A DNA stretch of 64,000 nucleotides from Humibacter sp. RRB41. GTDB taxonomy: Bacteria; Actinomycetota; Actinomycetes; Actinomycetales; Microbacteriaceae. This document shows, one piece after another, positions 17,763 to 27,189 of this stretch. The DNA is taken from NCBI RefSeq assembly GCF_022761015.1, contig NZ_JAKWJQ010000003.1, forward strand, positions 496,001 through 560,000, given 5' to 3'. A model generated the notes under the pieces. It was not told where the DNA came from and did no database searches. It saw nothing but the letters and a program-made list of their open reading frames with translations. Each line of letters opens with the position of its first letter. Position 1 is the first letter of the stretch. The position numbers and the translations under genes were made by a program.

Positions 17763-18970
17763 TCGAGACGGCAGCACCTCACGCCGTACGCAACGCACTC
17801 GGCGACGACCCACGACTTACAGACGAGCACCGCGCGCTGCGCGCGACGGTTCGTGAGTTCGCCGACCACGTGGTCGCGCCACAGGCGTACCACTACGACG
17901 CCCAGCGCACGCTGCCGATGTCGATCATCGCGCAGATGGGGCAGCTCGGCCTGTTCGGGCTGCCGTTCCCCGCCGAATACGGCGGAGGGGATCGCGACTA
18001 CCTCTCCCTGTGTCTTGCGGTGGAGGAGCTTGCGAGGGTCGACCAGTCGATCGCGGTCACCCTGGAAGCCGGCATCGGGCTCGGCGTGATGCCGCTGTTC
18101 CGGCACGGCACCTCTGAGCAGAAGGCCCGTTGGCTGCCCGATCTGCTCGCCGGACGTGCGCTCGCCGGGTTCGGTCTCACCGAGGCCGACGCCGGATCCG
18201 ACGCAAGCGGCACCCAGACGACAGCCCGCGAAGACGGCGACGACTGGGTGATCGACGGGACGAAGCAGTTCATCACAAACTCCGGCACCCCGATCACGTC
18301 GCTGGTCATCGTCACGGCGGTCACCGGCGAGGTGCGGCGCGCCGACGGCTCGCTCGGCAAGGAACTGACCTGTTTCATCGTGCCGACGGGGACCCCGGGA
18401 TTCACCGTGCTTCCCGGTTACGACAAGGTGGGGTGGCACACCTCCGACACGCATCCGCTCGTGTTCCGCGGCGTGCGCGTGCCCAAAGAGAACATGCTCG
18501 GCGAGCGCGGTCGCGGGTACGCGAACTTCCTCCGGGTGCTCGACGAGGGACGCGTCGCGTTCGCCGCTCTGTGCACGGGTGCGGCGCAGGGCTGCCTCGA
18601 ACAGGCGGTCGACTATGCCAAGTCCCGCGTGGTGTTCGGGCATGCGATCGCCGACAACCAGCACATCGCCTTCACGCTCGCCCGCATGCAGGCCAGAGTC
18701 CACACCGCGCGTCTTGCGTACTACGACGCAGCGCTCAAGATGGAGGCAGGCATGCCGTTCAAGACGGAGGCCTCGATCGCCAAGCTCGTCGGATCCGAAG
18801 CCGCGGTCGCCAACGCTCACGACGCATCCCAGATCATGGGCGGCTACGGATATCTCAACGAGAATGCCGTCGCCAGGCACTACCGCGACTCGAAGATCCT
18901 CGAGGTGGGGGAGGGCACGACGGAGGTCCAGCTGATGCTCATCGCCCGTTCCCTCGGCCTCGAGCAATGA
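17759..18970 (+). CDS. acyl-CoA dehydrogenase, isovaleryl-CoA step by context
   Basis: 403 residues, full length for the FAD-dependent family. Visible are [16 protein letters not shown] (FAD/substrate signature), [26 protein letters not shown] and the closing [10 protein letters not shown], whose E385 is at the usual catalytic-base position. Isovaleryl-CoA dehydrogenases generally have the base elsewhere and Gly or Ala at this point, so straight-chain or 2-methyl substrates remain possible. By position it corresponds to mycobacterial fadE19. The ATG overlaps the accA1 stop. Confidence 0.9.
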   Translation: MIETAAPHAVRNALGDDPRLTDEHRALRATVREFADHVVAPQAYHYDAQRTLPMSIIAQMGQLGLFGLPFPAEYGGGDRDYLSLCLAVEELARVDQSIAVTLEAGIGLGVMPLFRHGTSEQKARWLPDLLAGRALAGFGLTEADAGSDASGTQTTAREDGDDWVIDGTKQFITNSGTPITSLVIVTAVTGEVRRADGSLGKELTCFIVPTGTPGFTVLPGYDKVGWHTSDTHPLVFRGVRVPKENMLGERGRGYANFLRVLDEGRVAFAALCTGAAQGCLEQAVDYAKSRVVFGHAIADNQHIAFTLARMQARVHTARLAYYDAALKMEAGMPFKTEASIAKLVGSEAAVANAHDASQIMGGYGYLNENAVARHYRDSKILEVGEGTTEVQLMLIARSLGLEQ

Positions 18971-18989
18971 CCATGAGACCGAGTGAGAG

Positions 18990-19532
18990 GTGAGATCGGT
19001 GGCGGACGACGAGCGGATGCCGGTGCGCGACATCGTGCAACGCGGCCTGTACTACGACGAGCTGGAGGTGGGCACGCGCTACCTGCATCGTCCCGGGCGC
19101 ACGGTGACCGAGGCCGACAACGTGCTCTTCACGACTCTCACGATGAACAATCAGGGCCTCCACCTCGACGCAGCGTGGGCGGCGACGCAGCCGTTCGGCC
19201 AGCGCCTCGTGAACTCGATGTTCACGCTGTCGACTCTCGTCGGGGCATCCGTCGGCCAGCTCACCCAGGGCACGATCGTGGCCAACCTCGGCCTGAGCAG
19301 CGTGGAGTTCCCGCATCCGCTCTTCCACGGCGACACGCTGTACAGCGAGACCCTCGTGGCCGCGAAGCGTCCTTCGGCGTCGAGGCACGGTCAGGGGATC
19401 GTCACGTTCGAGCACACCGGTCGCAATCAAGACGGTGAGATCGTCGCGACAGCGCAGAGAGCGGTTCTGATGTGGCTTTCCGACGCCCACCCGGACGCCC
19501 ATCCCGGCGCCGGTCCTGGCGGGCAAGGATGA
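18990..19532 (+). CDS. MaoC-family dehydratase
   Basis: 180 residues with one hot-dog fold: FTTLTMNNQGLHLDAAWA at about 48-65 carries the hydratase-2-like Asn/His region, and FPHPLFHGDTLYSETLV follows. By context it could hydrate 3-methylglutaconyl-CoA to HMG-CoA, the step missing from an otherwise complete leucine route; this is inference. Two starts are possible, GTG 18990 and GTG 18999; GAGAGG is better spaced for 18999. It overlaps the lyase gene by ATGA. Confidence 0.8.
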   Translation: MRSVADDERMPVRDIVQRGLYYDELEVGTRYLHRPGRTVTEADNVLFTTLTMNNQGLHLDAAWAATQPFGQRLVNSMFTLSTLVGASVGQLTQGTIVANLGLSSVEFPHPLFHGDTLYSETLVAAKRPSASRHGQGIVTFEHTGRNQDGEIVATAQRAVLMWLSDAHPDAHPGAGPGGQG

Positions 19533-20383
19533 ACAGGCGACGGCTGGGCCTCGCACCGGCGTTGCTCTTCTGTCCGGCCGATCGCCCCGATCGCTACCGC
19601 AAGGCACTCGAGCGGGCGGATGCCGTCATCCTCGATCTCGAAGACGGCGTCGCCCCCGCTGACCGGCCGGCGGCGCGCGCGGCGCTCGTCGCGTTCGGGC
19701 GGGACACCGAAGCCGACCTCGACAAGGTGATCGTGCGCGTGAACCCTGTGTCGTCGCCAGACCATGCGCACGACGTCGCAGCCGTGCGTGCGACGCCGTT
19801 CCGCACGGTCATGCTCGCCAAGGCCGAGTCGTCCGCCGACGTCGCAGAGGTCGCGGGCACTGTGGACGATGTACGCGTCGTCGCGCTCTGCGAGACGGCG
19901 AAGGGGGTGCTGGAGGCGGCGGCGATCGCCGCTCACTCCTCGACCGTCGCTCTGATGTGGGGCGCAGAGGACCTGATCGTGTCCCTCGGCGGAGTCTCCA
20001 GCCGCACGTCGTCCCGCGCATACCGCGACATCGCTCGCCACGCGCGCTCCACCGTGCTGCTCGCGGCTGGTGCGCATGGAATCGACGCGATCGACGCCGT
20101 GCACATCGACCTCGAGGACCTCGAAGGGCTCGCCGAGGAGGCAGCGGATGCCGTTGCTTCAGGCTTCGCAGCCACCGCGTGCCTGCATCCGCGACAGGTG
20201 GAGATCGTGCGAGAGGCGTATCGCCCGCACGAGCAGCAGATCGCGCTGGCCCGGCGGGTGATCGAGGCGGCCGACGGGGCGCCAGGTGCATTCCGTCTTG
20301 ACGGGCGCATGGTCGACGAGCCGATCATCGCCCAGGCGCGCGCCGTGATGCGGCGTGCGCAGCAGAGTGACCATCGGCCTTGA
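19529..20383 (+). CDS. CitE-like beta-hydroxyacyl-CoA lyase
   Basis: 284 residues of the HpcH/HpaI aldolase (CitE) family: LLFCPADRPDRYRKAL, the Mg-binding AVILDLEDGVAP, ALCETAKGVLEA and WGAEDLIVSLGG. The mycobacterial counterpart (Rv2498c) in the same gene order is, as I recall, a beta-hydroxyacyl-CoA lyase of leucine breakdown, so HMG-CoA cleavage to acetyl-CoA and acetoacetate is likely here. No other HMG-CoA lyase is in the window. ATG 19529 overlaps the MaoC stop and has an AAGG upstream. Last gene of the operon. Confidence 0.85.
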   Translation: MNRRRLGLAPALLFCPADRPDRYRKALERADAVILDLEDGVAPADRPAARAALVAFGRDTEADLDKVIVRVNPVSSPDHAHDVAAVRATPFRTVMLAKAESSADVAEVAGTVDDVRVVALCETAKGVLEAAAIAAHSSTVALMWGAEDLIVSLGGVSSRTSSRAYRDIARHARSTVLLAAGAHGIDAIDAVHIDLEDLEGLAEEAADAVASGFAATACLHPRQVEIVREAYRPHEQQIALARRVIEAADGAPGAFRLDGRMVDEPIIAQARAVMRRAQQSDHRP

Positions 20384-20460
20384 ACACTCGCGTGCCGTTG
20401 TGCGTCCTCGGTTTCGGCGTGCAAGACACCACAAAGAGCGGTCGTTCAGCCGGTTCCCGA

Positions 20461-20466
20461 TAACGT
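20461..20466 (+). promoter_or_regulatory. -10 box (TAACGT) of the small membrane protein gene
   Basis: Seven nt from ATG 20474; no Shine-Dalgarno sequence. An in-frame GTG at 20465 overlaps the box and is unlikely. Confidence 0.5.
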
Positions 20467-20473
20467 GGCAGCC

Positions 20474-21103
20474 ATGCCCCGAACACTCCGTAGGCCGCTG
20501 TGGCGGTGGGAACCGGGCCCCTATCTTCTCGTGCTCATCCTCGTCGTGATCACGAGCGCGATCCGGCCCGACCTTTATCCCATCGCCTACTGGATCGCGT
20601 TCGCGATCACCGTGGCCGCCGGCGCCGGACTGATCGTCGTGATCGTCCTCTCGTTCACGCGACGATCCCGCAATCCCGACTCGCAGGGCATCCTGAACTC
20701 GCTCGACGGCATCGTCACGGTGCCGGTGCCTGCGATGGATGCCCCGGCGACGGATGCCCCGCCGACGCCCGTGCTGAGCACGCGCCGTCATCAACAGGCG
20801 ATCGACGCCGCCCTCTCGTGGACGGGATCGGCCACGCAAGCCGTCCTCGTACCGGATGCCACGCGCTGGCTCGGGCGACGCATCCGCATCGCTGTGCACC
20901 TGGTCGCGGACAACCGCCCCTACCACGTCGGATTCCTGTCCGACCTCGCGACGGAGCGCTACAACGACGCCTTGAGGGCTCACGCGACCGATGGCCGATA
21001 CGCACTTGTCGTCACGAGGGTCGTTGGCGAGGCGGGCCGCCGCAAGATAGACGTGGCTCTCGGCGGTCTCGTGGCGTGGGCCGACGAAAACCAGGCGCAC
21101 TGA
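20474..21103 (+). CDS. hypothetical protein with two N-terminal membrane helices
   Basis: 209 residues, not recognised. Two hydrophobic segments (about residues 16-30 and 37-58) are followed by a short basic stretch and a soluble region of about 140 residues with a defined alpha/beta look (RHQQAIDAALSWTG, RIRIAVHLVADNRPYHVGFL, YALVVTRVVGEAGRRKIDVALGG). It may anchor a small cytosolic domain at the membrane. The neighbours (lyase, VanZ-like) do not suggest a function. Confidence 0.6.
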   Translation: MPRTLRRPLWRWEPGPYLLVLILVVITSAIRPDLYPIAYWIAFAITVAAGAGLIVVIVLSFTRRSRNPDSQGILNSLDGIVTVPVPAMDAPATDAPPTPVLSTRRHQQAIDAALSWTGSATQAVLVPDATRWLGRRIRIAVHLVADNRPYHVGFLSDLATERYNDALRAHATDGRYALVVTRVVGEAGRRKIDVALGGLVAWADENQAH

Positions 21104-21212
21104 CAGCGAGCACCGAACGCGCTCTGCGACACTCCTGATTCTGGAGCCGACGCATGGCTCGGGTCCAGCGAGTCGACAGCATCCATCCAGACGGTTCGAC
21201 GATCATGGACAG

Positions 21213-21686
21213 ATGTTCCGACGGCATCCCTTCTTGAGCGTGATCACGCTCGTGTACCTGGGAGTCGTCGCGTGGGTCACACTCGGACCCCAGCCCGATT
21301 TCGGCGGCAAGAACTCGATCGTGATGCATGTGCTCGACGTTCTGTGGGAGCATCCGGCCACGGACTGGGTCACCTATGACGGGGTCGAGTTCTCGGCGAA
21401 CATCGCGATGTTCCTGCCGATCGGACTCTTCTTCCTTCTGTTGTTCGGCCGCAAGAGGTGGTGGCTGGCGATCATGGTCCCATTCCTGATGACGCTCGGC
21501 ATCGAGACCGCGCAGATCTGGATTCCCGGGCGCGTCTCCGACGTGCGCGATGTCATCTCGAACACCACCGGCGCGATCGTCGGCGTGCTCGTCGGTCTTG
21601 TCATCACTGCGCCGCGAGCCCGACGGGATCGCGCTGCCGCTGCAGCGGCCTCCGCCCGCCGCACGTCGGTGAGCGCCCACCGCTGA
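21213..21686 (+). CDS. VanZ-like family membrane protein
   Basis: 157 residues with four hydrophobic segments and the family pattern ...VTLGPQP near the first helix, ANIAMFLPIGLFFLLLFG, then TLGIETAQIWIPGRVSDVRDVISNTTGAIVG, the most conserved part of VanZ/phosphotransbutyrylase-like proteins. The name comes from a teicoplanin-resistance accessory protein, but most homologues have no known role. The C-terminal 25 residues are basic and Ala-rich. Confidence 0.82.
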   Translation: MFRRHPFLSVITLVYLGVVAWVTLGPQPDFGGKNSIVMHVLDVLWEHPATDWVTYDGVEFSANIAMFLPIGLFFLLLFGRKRWWLAIMVPFLMTLGIETAQIWIPGRVSDVRDVISNTTGAIVGVLVGLVITAPRARRDRAAAAAASARRTSVSAHR

Positions 21687-21724
21687 TCTCTGCCGCGTCG
21701 ACATCGCGACGCGACGCCAGGCCG

Positions 21725-21730
21725 TAGCGT
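21725..21730 (+). promoter_or_regulatory. -10 box (TAGCGT) of the fructosamine-kinase-like gene
   Basis: Seven nt from ATG 21738, which favours that codon over GTG 21729 (inside the box) and GTG 21735. Confidence 0.5.
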
Positions 21731-21737
21731 GAGGGTG

Positions 21738-22511
21738 ATGGCCGACACGATCGTGAAGTCGAATCCGGATGCCCCTGCCCTCTTCTTCGAGGCGGAAGCG
21801 GCCGGTCTCCGCTGGCTCGCTGACGCAGGGGGAGCGCGCATCGTGCGCGTGATCGACGTCGGTGCCGGACGCATCGAGCTCGAGCGCGTGCACACGGTGC
21901 CGGCCACCCCGGATGCCGCGCGCACATTCGGCGCAGCCCTCGCCGTCACGCATGGCGCGGGCGCTGCCTCGTTCGGAGCCGGCCCCGGCGGCTGGTACGG
22001 ACCGCTCTTCATCGGCCGCCGGCCGCTACCGGTGGCCGATGAGTCGAGCTGGGGCGTGTTCTACGCCAAGGATCGCGTGTTGCCCTACCTCGAACTCGCG
22101 ATCGAGGCGGGAGGGATCGGCCTCGGGCAGGCATCCATCGTCCGCCAAGCATGCGACGAGATCGCAGCGGGCGTCTTCGACGACGACGAATCGCCCGCCC
22201 GTATCCACGGCGACCTCTGGAACGGCAACGTGCTCTGGTCGCAGGACGGCGTGGTGCTCATCGACCCGGCGGCGCACGGCGGCCATCGCGAGACCGACCT
22301 CGCCATGCTCGCTCTGTTCGGATGCCCGTACCTCGACGAGGTGATGGCGGGCTACTCGGGCGTGCGCCCGCTTCGTGCAGGCTGGCACGAGCGCATCCCA
22401 CTGCACCAGCTGCATCCGCTGGCCGTGCACGCAGCGAGCTACGGCCGGGGCTACGGCGACGCGCTGGCGGATGCCGCCGCACGCGTGATCGCCCTCGCCG
22501 ACGCGTCCTGA
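21738..22511 (+). CDS. fructosamine kinase family protein
   Basis: 257 residues with the fold of aminoglycoside/fructosamine kinases. The catalytic loop is HGDLWNGNVLW (about residues 157-167), followed by the metal motif VLIDPAAHGGHRETDLAML. The bacterial members phosphorylate sugar adducts on amines in protein repair or Amadori compound use; the substrate here is unproven. The N-terminus KSNPDAPALFFEAEAAGLRWL is typical for the family. Confidence 0.85.
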   Translation: MADTIVKSNPDAPALFFEAEAAGLRWLADAGGARIVRVIDVGAGRIELERVHTVPATPDAARTFGAALAVTHGAGAASFGAGPGGWYGPLFIGRRPLPVADESSWGVFYAKDRVLPYLELAIEAGGIGLGQASIVRQACDEIAAGVFDDDESPARIHGDLWNGNVLWSQDGVVLIDPAAHGGHRETDLAMLALFGCPYLDEVMAGYSGVRPLRAGWHERIPLHQLHPLAVHAASYGRGYGDALADAAARVIALADAS

Positions 22512-22782
22512 GAGGGCACGCCTGGCCGGAACAGGCCGCTCTGCTAGGATCGATCCGGTTCAATAACCACACGAAACTCGCCTTGCAGGCTGCAGGCTGC
22601 TGGTCCTCGGTGGTGGAATCCCAACCGTTCGTGTCGCACAGGGTGCGCAGAAGGCGGATGGTGTTTTTCTACTGGTGGCCAGCGAAGAGCCCTACGGCTC
22701 GGTTATGCCTGTTCTCCCGCGCGTTCGGCGAGCGCGCGCGTCCACACGGGACCGCGCACGAACAAAAGGAGAAGAGACCTCA
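22512..22782 (+). promoter_or_regulatory. promoter and long leader of pnp
   Basis: Within this 271-bp gap, an extended -10 TGCTAGGAT ends at 22550; no convincing -35 precedes it. This leaves a leader of about 225 nt before ATG 22783. Such a leader fits known pnp autoregulation through RNase processing of a 5' hairpin, but I could not draw one confident fold. GAGCC/GGCTC (near 22690-22700) is a minor hairpin. AAAGGAGA lies before the start. Confidence 0.45.
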
Positions 22783-25083
22783 ATGGAAGGTCCTGAAATC
22801 AAATTCGCCGAGGCCGTTCTCGATAACGGCCGCTTCGGCACCCGCACTGTGCGGTTCGAGACGGGCAGGCTCGCCCAGCAGGCGCAGGGCGCCGTCGCCG
22901 CCTACCTCGACGAAGAGACCATGCTGCTCTCCGCGACGAGTGCGAGCAAGCACCCGAAAGACAACTTCGACTTCTTCCCGCTGACGGTCGACGTCGAGGA
23001 GCGGTCGTACGCGGCCGGCAAGATCCCCGGCTCGTTCTTCCGTCGCGAGGGGCGTCCGTCGACGGAGGCCATCCTGGTCTGCCGTCTCATCGACCGTCCG
23101 CTGCGCCCCTCGTTCGTCGAGGGTCTTCGCAACGAGGTCCAGGTCGTCATCACGGTGCTGTCGATCGCCCCCGACGAGTTCTACGACGCGCTCGCGATCA
23201 ACGCGGCATCCGCGTCGACGCAGATCTCCGGTCTGCCGTTCTCCGGTCCGGTCGCGGGTGTGCGCCTTGCGTTCATCCCCGGTCGCGGTGAGCACGCAGA
23301 CCAGTGGATCGCCTTCCCCAAGGCGTCGCAGCTGGAAGACGCGGTGTTCGACCTCGTCGTCGCCGGTCGTGTCGTGCAGAACGCCGACGGCAGCGACGAC
23401 GTCGCGATCATGATGGTCGAGGCCGAGGCGACGGAACACAGCTGGAACCTCATCCAGGCCGGAGCCACCAAGCCGAGCGAAGACATCGTGGCTCAGGGTC
23501 TCGAGGCCGCCAAGCCCTTCCTCCGTCAGTTGGTCGGTGCGCAGAACGTGCTCGCCGAGCAGTCCGCGAAGGCGATCGCCGAGTACCCGGTCTTCCTGCC
23601 CTACTCGAAGGAGACCTACGACAACGTGGCGGGCCTCGCGTACGACGACCTGGTGAACGTGTACCAGATCGCCGACAAGATCGAGCGCCAGAACGCCGAC
23701 GATGCTCTCAAGGAGCGCGTCAAGGTCGCCATCGCCGAGAAGGTCGAGGCCGGTGTCCTGCTGCCTGAGACGCTCGAGCAGTTCTCCGCGGCGTACAAGT
23801 CGGTGTCGAAGGTCGTCATGCGCGGCCGCGTGCTGCGCGAGGGCATCCGCATCGACGGTCGTGGGCTGGCGGACATCCGTCCGCTCGACGCCGAGGTGCA
23901 GGTCATCCCGCGCGTGCACGGCTCAGCGATCTTCCAACGTGGCGAGACCCAGATCCTGGGCGTCACCACGCTGAACATGCTGAAGATGGAGCAGCAGATC
24001 GACTCGCTGTCGCCCGTCACCAAGAAGCGCTACCTGCACCACTACAACTTCCCGCCCTACTCGACCGGTGAGACCGGTCGTGTCGGCAGCCCGAAGCGTC
24101 GCGAGATCGGTCACGGATTCCTGGCCGAGCGCGCCCTCGTTCCGGTGCTTCCCAGCCGCGAGGAGTTCCCCTACGCGATCCGTCAGGTGTCTGAGGCTCT
24201 CAGCTCCAACGGTTCGACGTCGATGGGTTCGGTCTGTGCTTCGACACTGTCGCTGCTGAACGCCGGTGTGCCGCTGCGCGCCCCGGTCGCCGGCATCGCG
24301 ATGGGCCTGATCTCCGACACGGTGGACGGCGAGACGCGTTACGCGGCACTCACCGACATCCTGGGTGCCGAAGACGCCCTCGGCGACATGGACTTCAAGG
24401 TGGCGGGAACGAGCGAGTTCGTCACCGCCATTCAGCTCGACACCAAGCTCGACGGCATCCCGTCGTCGGTGCTTGCCAGCGCGCTGCAGCAGGCGAAGGA
24501 TGCCCGCACCACGATCCTCTCCGTGCTCAACGCGGCGATCGACAGCCCCGATGAGATGGCCCCGACGGCTCCGCGCGTGATCAGCGTGCAGATCCCCGTT
24601 GACAAGATCGGTGAGCTGATCGGCCCGAAGGGCAAGACGATCAACGCGATCCAGGACGAGACGGGCGCCGACATCTCCATCGAGGAGGACGGCACCGTCT
24701 ACATCGGTGCAGTCGACGGCCCGAGTGCCGAAGCGGCACGCGCCCAGGTGAACGCGATCGCCAACCCGACGAACCCCGAGATCGGCGACCAGTTCCTCGG
24801 AACTGTCGTCAAGATCGCGACGTTCGGCGCCTTCATCTCGCTCCTTCCCGGTCGCGACGGCCTGCTTCACATCTCCGAGGTGCGCAAGCTCGCCGGCGGC
24901 AAGCGGGTGGAGAACGTCGAAGACGTTCTGTCCGTCGGCCAGAAGATCCTGGTCGAGATCACCAAGGTCGACGACCGCGGCAAGCTGTCGCTGCAGCCGG
25001 TCGTCGCCGAGAGCGACGACGCACCCGCGGGTGACGCGCCAGCGGCTCCGGCCGAGGGTGCCACCGAGGCGGTCGACGCCTAG
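22783..25083 (+). CDS. pnp: polyribonucleotide nucleotidyltransferase (PNPase / GpsI)
   Basis: 766 residues, normal length. It degrades RNA 3' to 5' with phosphate; the actinobacterial enzyme was also described as guanosine pentaphosphate synthetase. Two RNase PH domains are clear ([47 protein letters not shown]), then the KH domain with GPKG ([18 protein letters not shown]) and S1 domain ([20 protein letters not shown]). The C-terminus is an Ala/Pro/Glu-rich tail. ATG 22783 has AAAGGAGA upstream; the frame is open further, but that lies in the leader. Confidence 0.97.
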   Translation: MEGPEIKFAEAVLDNGRFGTRTVRFETGRLAQQAQGAVAAYLDEETMLLSATSASKHPKDNFDFFPLTVDVEERSYAAGKIPGSFFRREGRPSTEAILVCRLIDRPLRPSFVEGLRNEVQVVITVLSIAPDEFYDALAINAASASTQISGLPFSGPVAGVRLAFIPGRGEHADQWIAFPKASQLEDAVFDLVVAGRVVQNADGSDDVAIMMVEAEATEHSWNLIQAGATKPSEDIVAQGLEAAKPFLRQLVGAQNVLAEQSAKAIAEYPVFLPYSKETYDNVAGLAYDDLVNVYQIADKIERQNADDALKERVKVAIAEKVEAGVLLPETLEQFSAAYKSVSKVVMRGRVLREGIRIDGRGLADIRPLDAEVQVIPRVHGSAIFQRGETQILGVTTLNMLKMEQQIDSLSPVTKKRYLHHYNFPPYSTGETGRVGSPKRREIGHGFLAERALVPVLPSREEFPYAIRQVSEALSSNGSTSMGSVCASTLSLLNAGVPLRAPVAGIAMGLISDTVDGETRYAALTDILGAEDALGDMDFKVAGTSEFVTAIQLDTKLDGIPSSVLASALQQAKDARTTILSVLNAAIDSPDEMAPTAPRVISVQIPVDKIGELIGPKGKTINAIQDETGADISIEEDGTVYIGAVDGPSAEAARAQVNAIANPTNPEIGDQFLGTVVKIATFGAFISLLPGRDGLLHISEVRKLAGGKRVENVEDVLSVGQKILVEITKVDDRGKLSLQPVVAESDDAPAGDAPAAPAEGATEAVDA

Positions 25084-25101
25084 GTCGTCTCAGAACACCT
25101 C

Positions 25102-25139
25102 GACGCACCCGTCACGACTTCGGTTGTGACGGGTGCGTT
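25102..25139 (+). terminator. terminator of pnp
   Basis: A 13-bp perfect stem (ACGCACCCGTCAC) continued by three more pairs and closed by TTCG, followed by TCTCGTTTCG. A second, 7-bp hairpin (CGCCCCG-TATG-CGGGGCG) lies at 25179-25196. Confidence 0.85.
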
Positions 25140-25344
25140 CTCGTTTCGGGCTCGCATCCCCCGAACGTGGCGCAACTGCGCCCCGTATGCGGGGCGAAAT
25201 CCCGTGGTATTCCAAAGATTTGGTAACGGTTCAATCGTTTCGACCGGGTGACGTCGGAGGTATCCGTTACGCTCACAGGCATCAGGTGTGACGCGGCATC
25301 CCGTGGCACATCGGCTCGGGGGGGCTTAGGAGCTGGAGGGGAAC

Positions 25345-26391
25345 ATGGCGCAGACGTTTCCTGTGCGCGCACGGGAACATGCGAACGGTGGCGTGACCGG
25401 AATCGGACCGGTGTTCGACGCACCGGTGACGCCCGTCGACTACGACGGCGCCGCGACGGCACCGCTGTCGATCGTTGCGCCGCGACGGCTCGGCGAAACC
25501 GATCTCGCCGTGTATCCGCTTGCGCTCGGCACGGCATCGCTGGCGATGGCGGCCGACGTCGACGCGGCTCAGGCCGTGCTCGATCGCTATGTGCACCTCG
25601 GCGGCAACCTCATCGTCACCTCCGACGCGCACGGGCGCGGTCTCGGCAACGCGATCGTCGGCGGCTGGATGCACCGACGTGACATCCGCGGCAGCGTCGT
25701 CATCGACCTCAGGGTGGGACGCGGCGAGGAGAGCCCCGGACTGGGGCAGGTCAACGTGGTGCGTGCCGTCGAGTCGGCATTGCGTCAGCTCGGCACCGAT
25801 CACGTCGACATCCTTACCCTTCAGGGACCGGATGCGTCTGTCGCGCTGTCCGACACGCTCGCCACGGTCGAGTGGCTGATCGACACCGGCAAGGTGCGAT
25901 ACGTCGCGTTTTCCGGATTCTCGGCGGAAAGCCTGATGGAGGCTCGGGTGCTGTCGTCGTCGGGACTGCCGAAGGTGGCGGCGATCGAAGTCCCCTACAG
26001 CCTGATGAACCGAGGGGCGTTCGAGAGCGACTTGCGCATCGTCTCGGCGGCGCAGTCGTTGGGCGTGCTCCCCGTCCGCCCGCTGGCGCACGGCTACCTC
26101 GCCGGTGCGTACCGCTCGCGATCCGACCTCGACCCGGAGGCGCGGGATGCCGGCGTCGCCACCTACCTGGGAAGGCGGGGTCACCGCGTGCTGCAGGCGC
26201 TCGATCGCGTCGCGGCAGAGCACGAGTGCGGCATGGCCACGATCGCCATCGCCTGGCTGCTCGCCAAACGTGGCGTGGTCGCCCCCGTCGTGAACGTCGC
26301 GTCCGCCGTTGAGGTCGACGACTTGATGGTCGCCTGCAGCGTGAGTCTCAGCCGCAGCGACATGCTCGACCTCGACCGCATTTCCGAGTAG
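25345..26391 (+). CDS. aldo/keto reductase family protein, catalytic residues replaced
   Basis: 348 residues with the AKR beta/alpha-barrel layout: RRLGETDLAVYPLALGTA at the first strand, SALRQLGTDHVDILTLQGPD and VEWLIDTGKVRYVAFSGFSAE in the middle, and the cofactor-region IAIAWLLAKRGVVAPV near the end. All four catalytic positions differ from the Asp-Tyr-Lys-His tetrad: V91 for Asp, H96 for Tyr, R123 for Lys and Q160 for His. Ordinary carbonyl reduction is therefore unlikely; a binding or regulatory role is possible. The N-terminal 40 residues are an extension. GGAGGGG precedes the ATG. A TetR gene lies convergently downstream. Confidence 0.85.
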   Translation: MAQTFPVRAREHANGGVTGIGPVFDAPVTPVDYDGAATAPLSIVAPRRLGETDLAVYPLALGTASLAMAADVDAAQAVLDRYVHLGGNLIVTSDAHGRGLGNAIVGGWMHRRDIRGSVVIDLRVGRGEESPGLGQVNVVRAVESALRQLGTDHVDILTLQGPDASVALSDTLATVEWLIDTGKVRYVAFSGFSAESLMEARVLSSSGLPKVAAIEVPYSLMNRGAFESDLRIVSAAQSLGVLPVRPLAHGYLAGAYRSRSDLDPEARDAGVATYLGRRGHRVLQALDRVAAEHECGMATIAIAWLLAKRGVVAPVVNVASAVEVDDLMVACSVSLSRSDMLDLDRISE

Positions 26392-26426
26392 AGCGAACTG
26401 CGTCCGCGCGGATCCCGCTCAGCAGT

Positions 26427-27005
26427 TCAGGGAAGCAGACGCTCCAGGGTGCGATGCAAGGCGGCGTCTGCAACCCCAGGGTCGGTCACGGGTGCACCGC
26501 CGAACGCGCCGTCCCGTGAGAGCAGCAGATCGTCTGCCGCTGCCTGCGGATCCGCCGAACCTGCCTTTGCGAAGAGGTCGACGAGCGTGGATCGCAGCCA
26601 GGTTCGCCAGGCGGTGACGGCCGGCGTGACAGGGCCGGCAGCATCCAGCTGCGACATCTGCGCGTTGATGAACGGGCATCCGCGGTATCCGTCGCGCTGG
26701 GATTCCGCTGCGAACCCATCGACGATCGCGCCCAGTACGGCAGCGGGGTCGTTCGATCGCTCTTCGTCGGCGGCGACCGCCGCGCGCGCCTGGGCATCAC
26801 GTCCGGCGACGAAGGCGGCGATCAGCACGTCCTTCGAGCGGTAGTGCTTGTAGAACGTCGCCTTGGTCACGTGCGACTGGGCGATGATTCGATCGACGCC
26901 GACAGTGTGCACTCCATCTTCGTAGAAGAGGCGATCCGCTGTGACGAGGATCTTGACCTTGGCCGGCGCCGGCGGTCGGGTTGCCGACTGGCTCTGGTCG
27001 GTCAT
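26427..27005 (-). CDS. TetR-family transcriptional regulator
   Basis: 192 residues. The DNA-binding domain reads HTVGVDRIIAQSHVTKATFYKHYRSKDVLI (about 33-62, in pieces), and the C-terminal half has RGCPFINAQ, the pattern of the TetR_C_33-like group that controls oxidative-stress or efflux genes. AGGAG is 6 nt from ATG 27005. It converges with the aldo/keto reductase homologue and is divergent from the M16 peptidase gene across 460 bp of repeats. The target is unknown. Confidence 0.87.
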   Translation of the reverse strand: MTDQSQSATRPPAPAKVKILVTADRLFYEDGVHTVGVDRIIAQSHVTKATFYKHYRSKDVLIAAFVAGRDAQARAAVAADEERSNDPAAVLGAIVDGFAAESQRDGYRGCPFINAQMSQLDAAGPVTPAVTAWRTWLRSTLVDLFAKAGSADPQAAADDLLLSRDGAFGGAPVTDPGVADAALHRTLERLLP

Positions 27006-27069
27006 GCGTTACTCCTCGACTCAGTGCTTTCACGTGCCCTACGGCGAGTTCCGCCGGAGATCGTTTGTA

Positions 27070-27075
27070 AGTATA
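27070..27075 (-). promoter_or_regulatory. -10 box (TATACT, minus strand) of the TetR gene
   Basis: Lies in the most A/T-rich stretch of the gap and gives a leader of about 60 nt. Upstream, GACA...TGTC half-sites (27084-27099) could be an operator, but the dyad is weak. Confidence 0.45.
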
Positions 27076-27189
27076 TAGGGGTAGACAGTACAGTTTGTCC
27101 TCAAGAATGCGGACAGGTCGTGCGTCGCGTGTCAGTCGCGCCGCGACCGGGTCATTCGCCGACCTCCGCGACGCGGGGACGGAGGTCAG

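Noticed and set aside
17147-19033. 628-codon minus-strand frame
   Set aside because: It is antisense to the acyl-CoA dehydrogenase and carboxylase genes and has no recognisable domain.
26395-26428. Terminator between the aldo/keto reductase homologue and the TetR gene (GAACTGC/GCAGTTC)
   Set aside because: The arms are 7 bp with a 20-nt loop and no U-tract, too weak to list.
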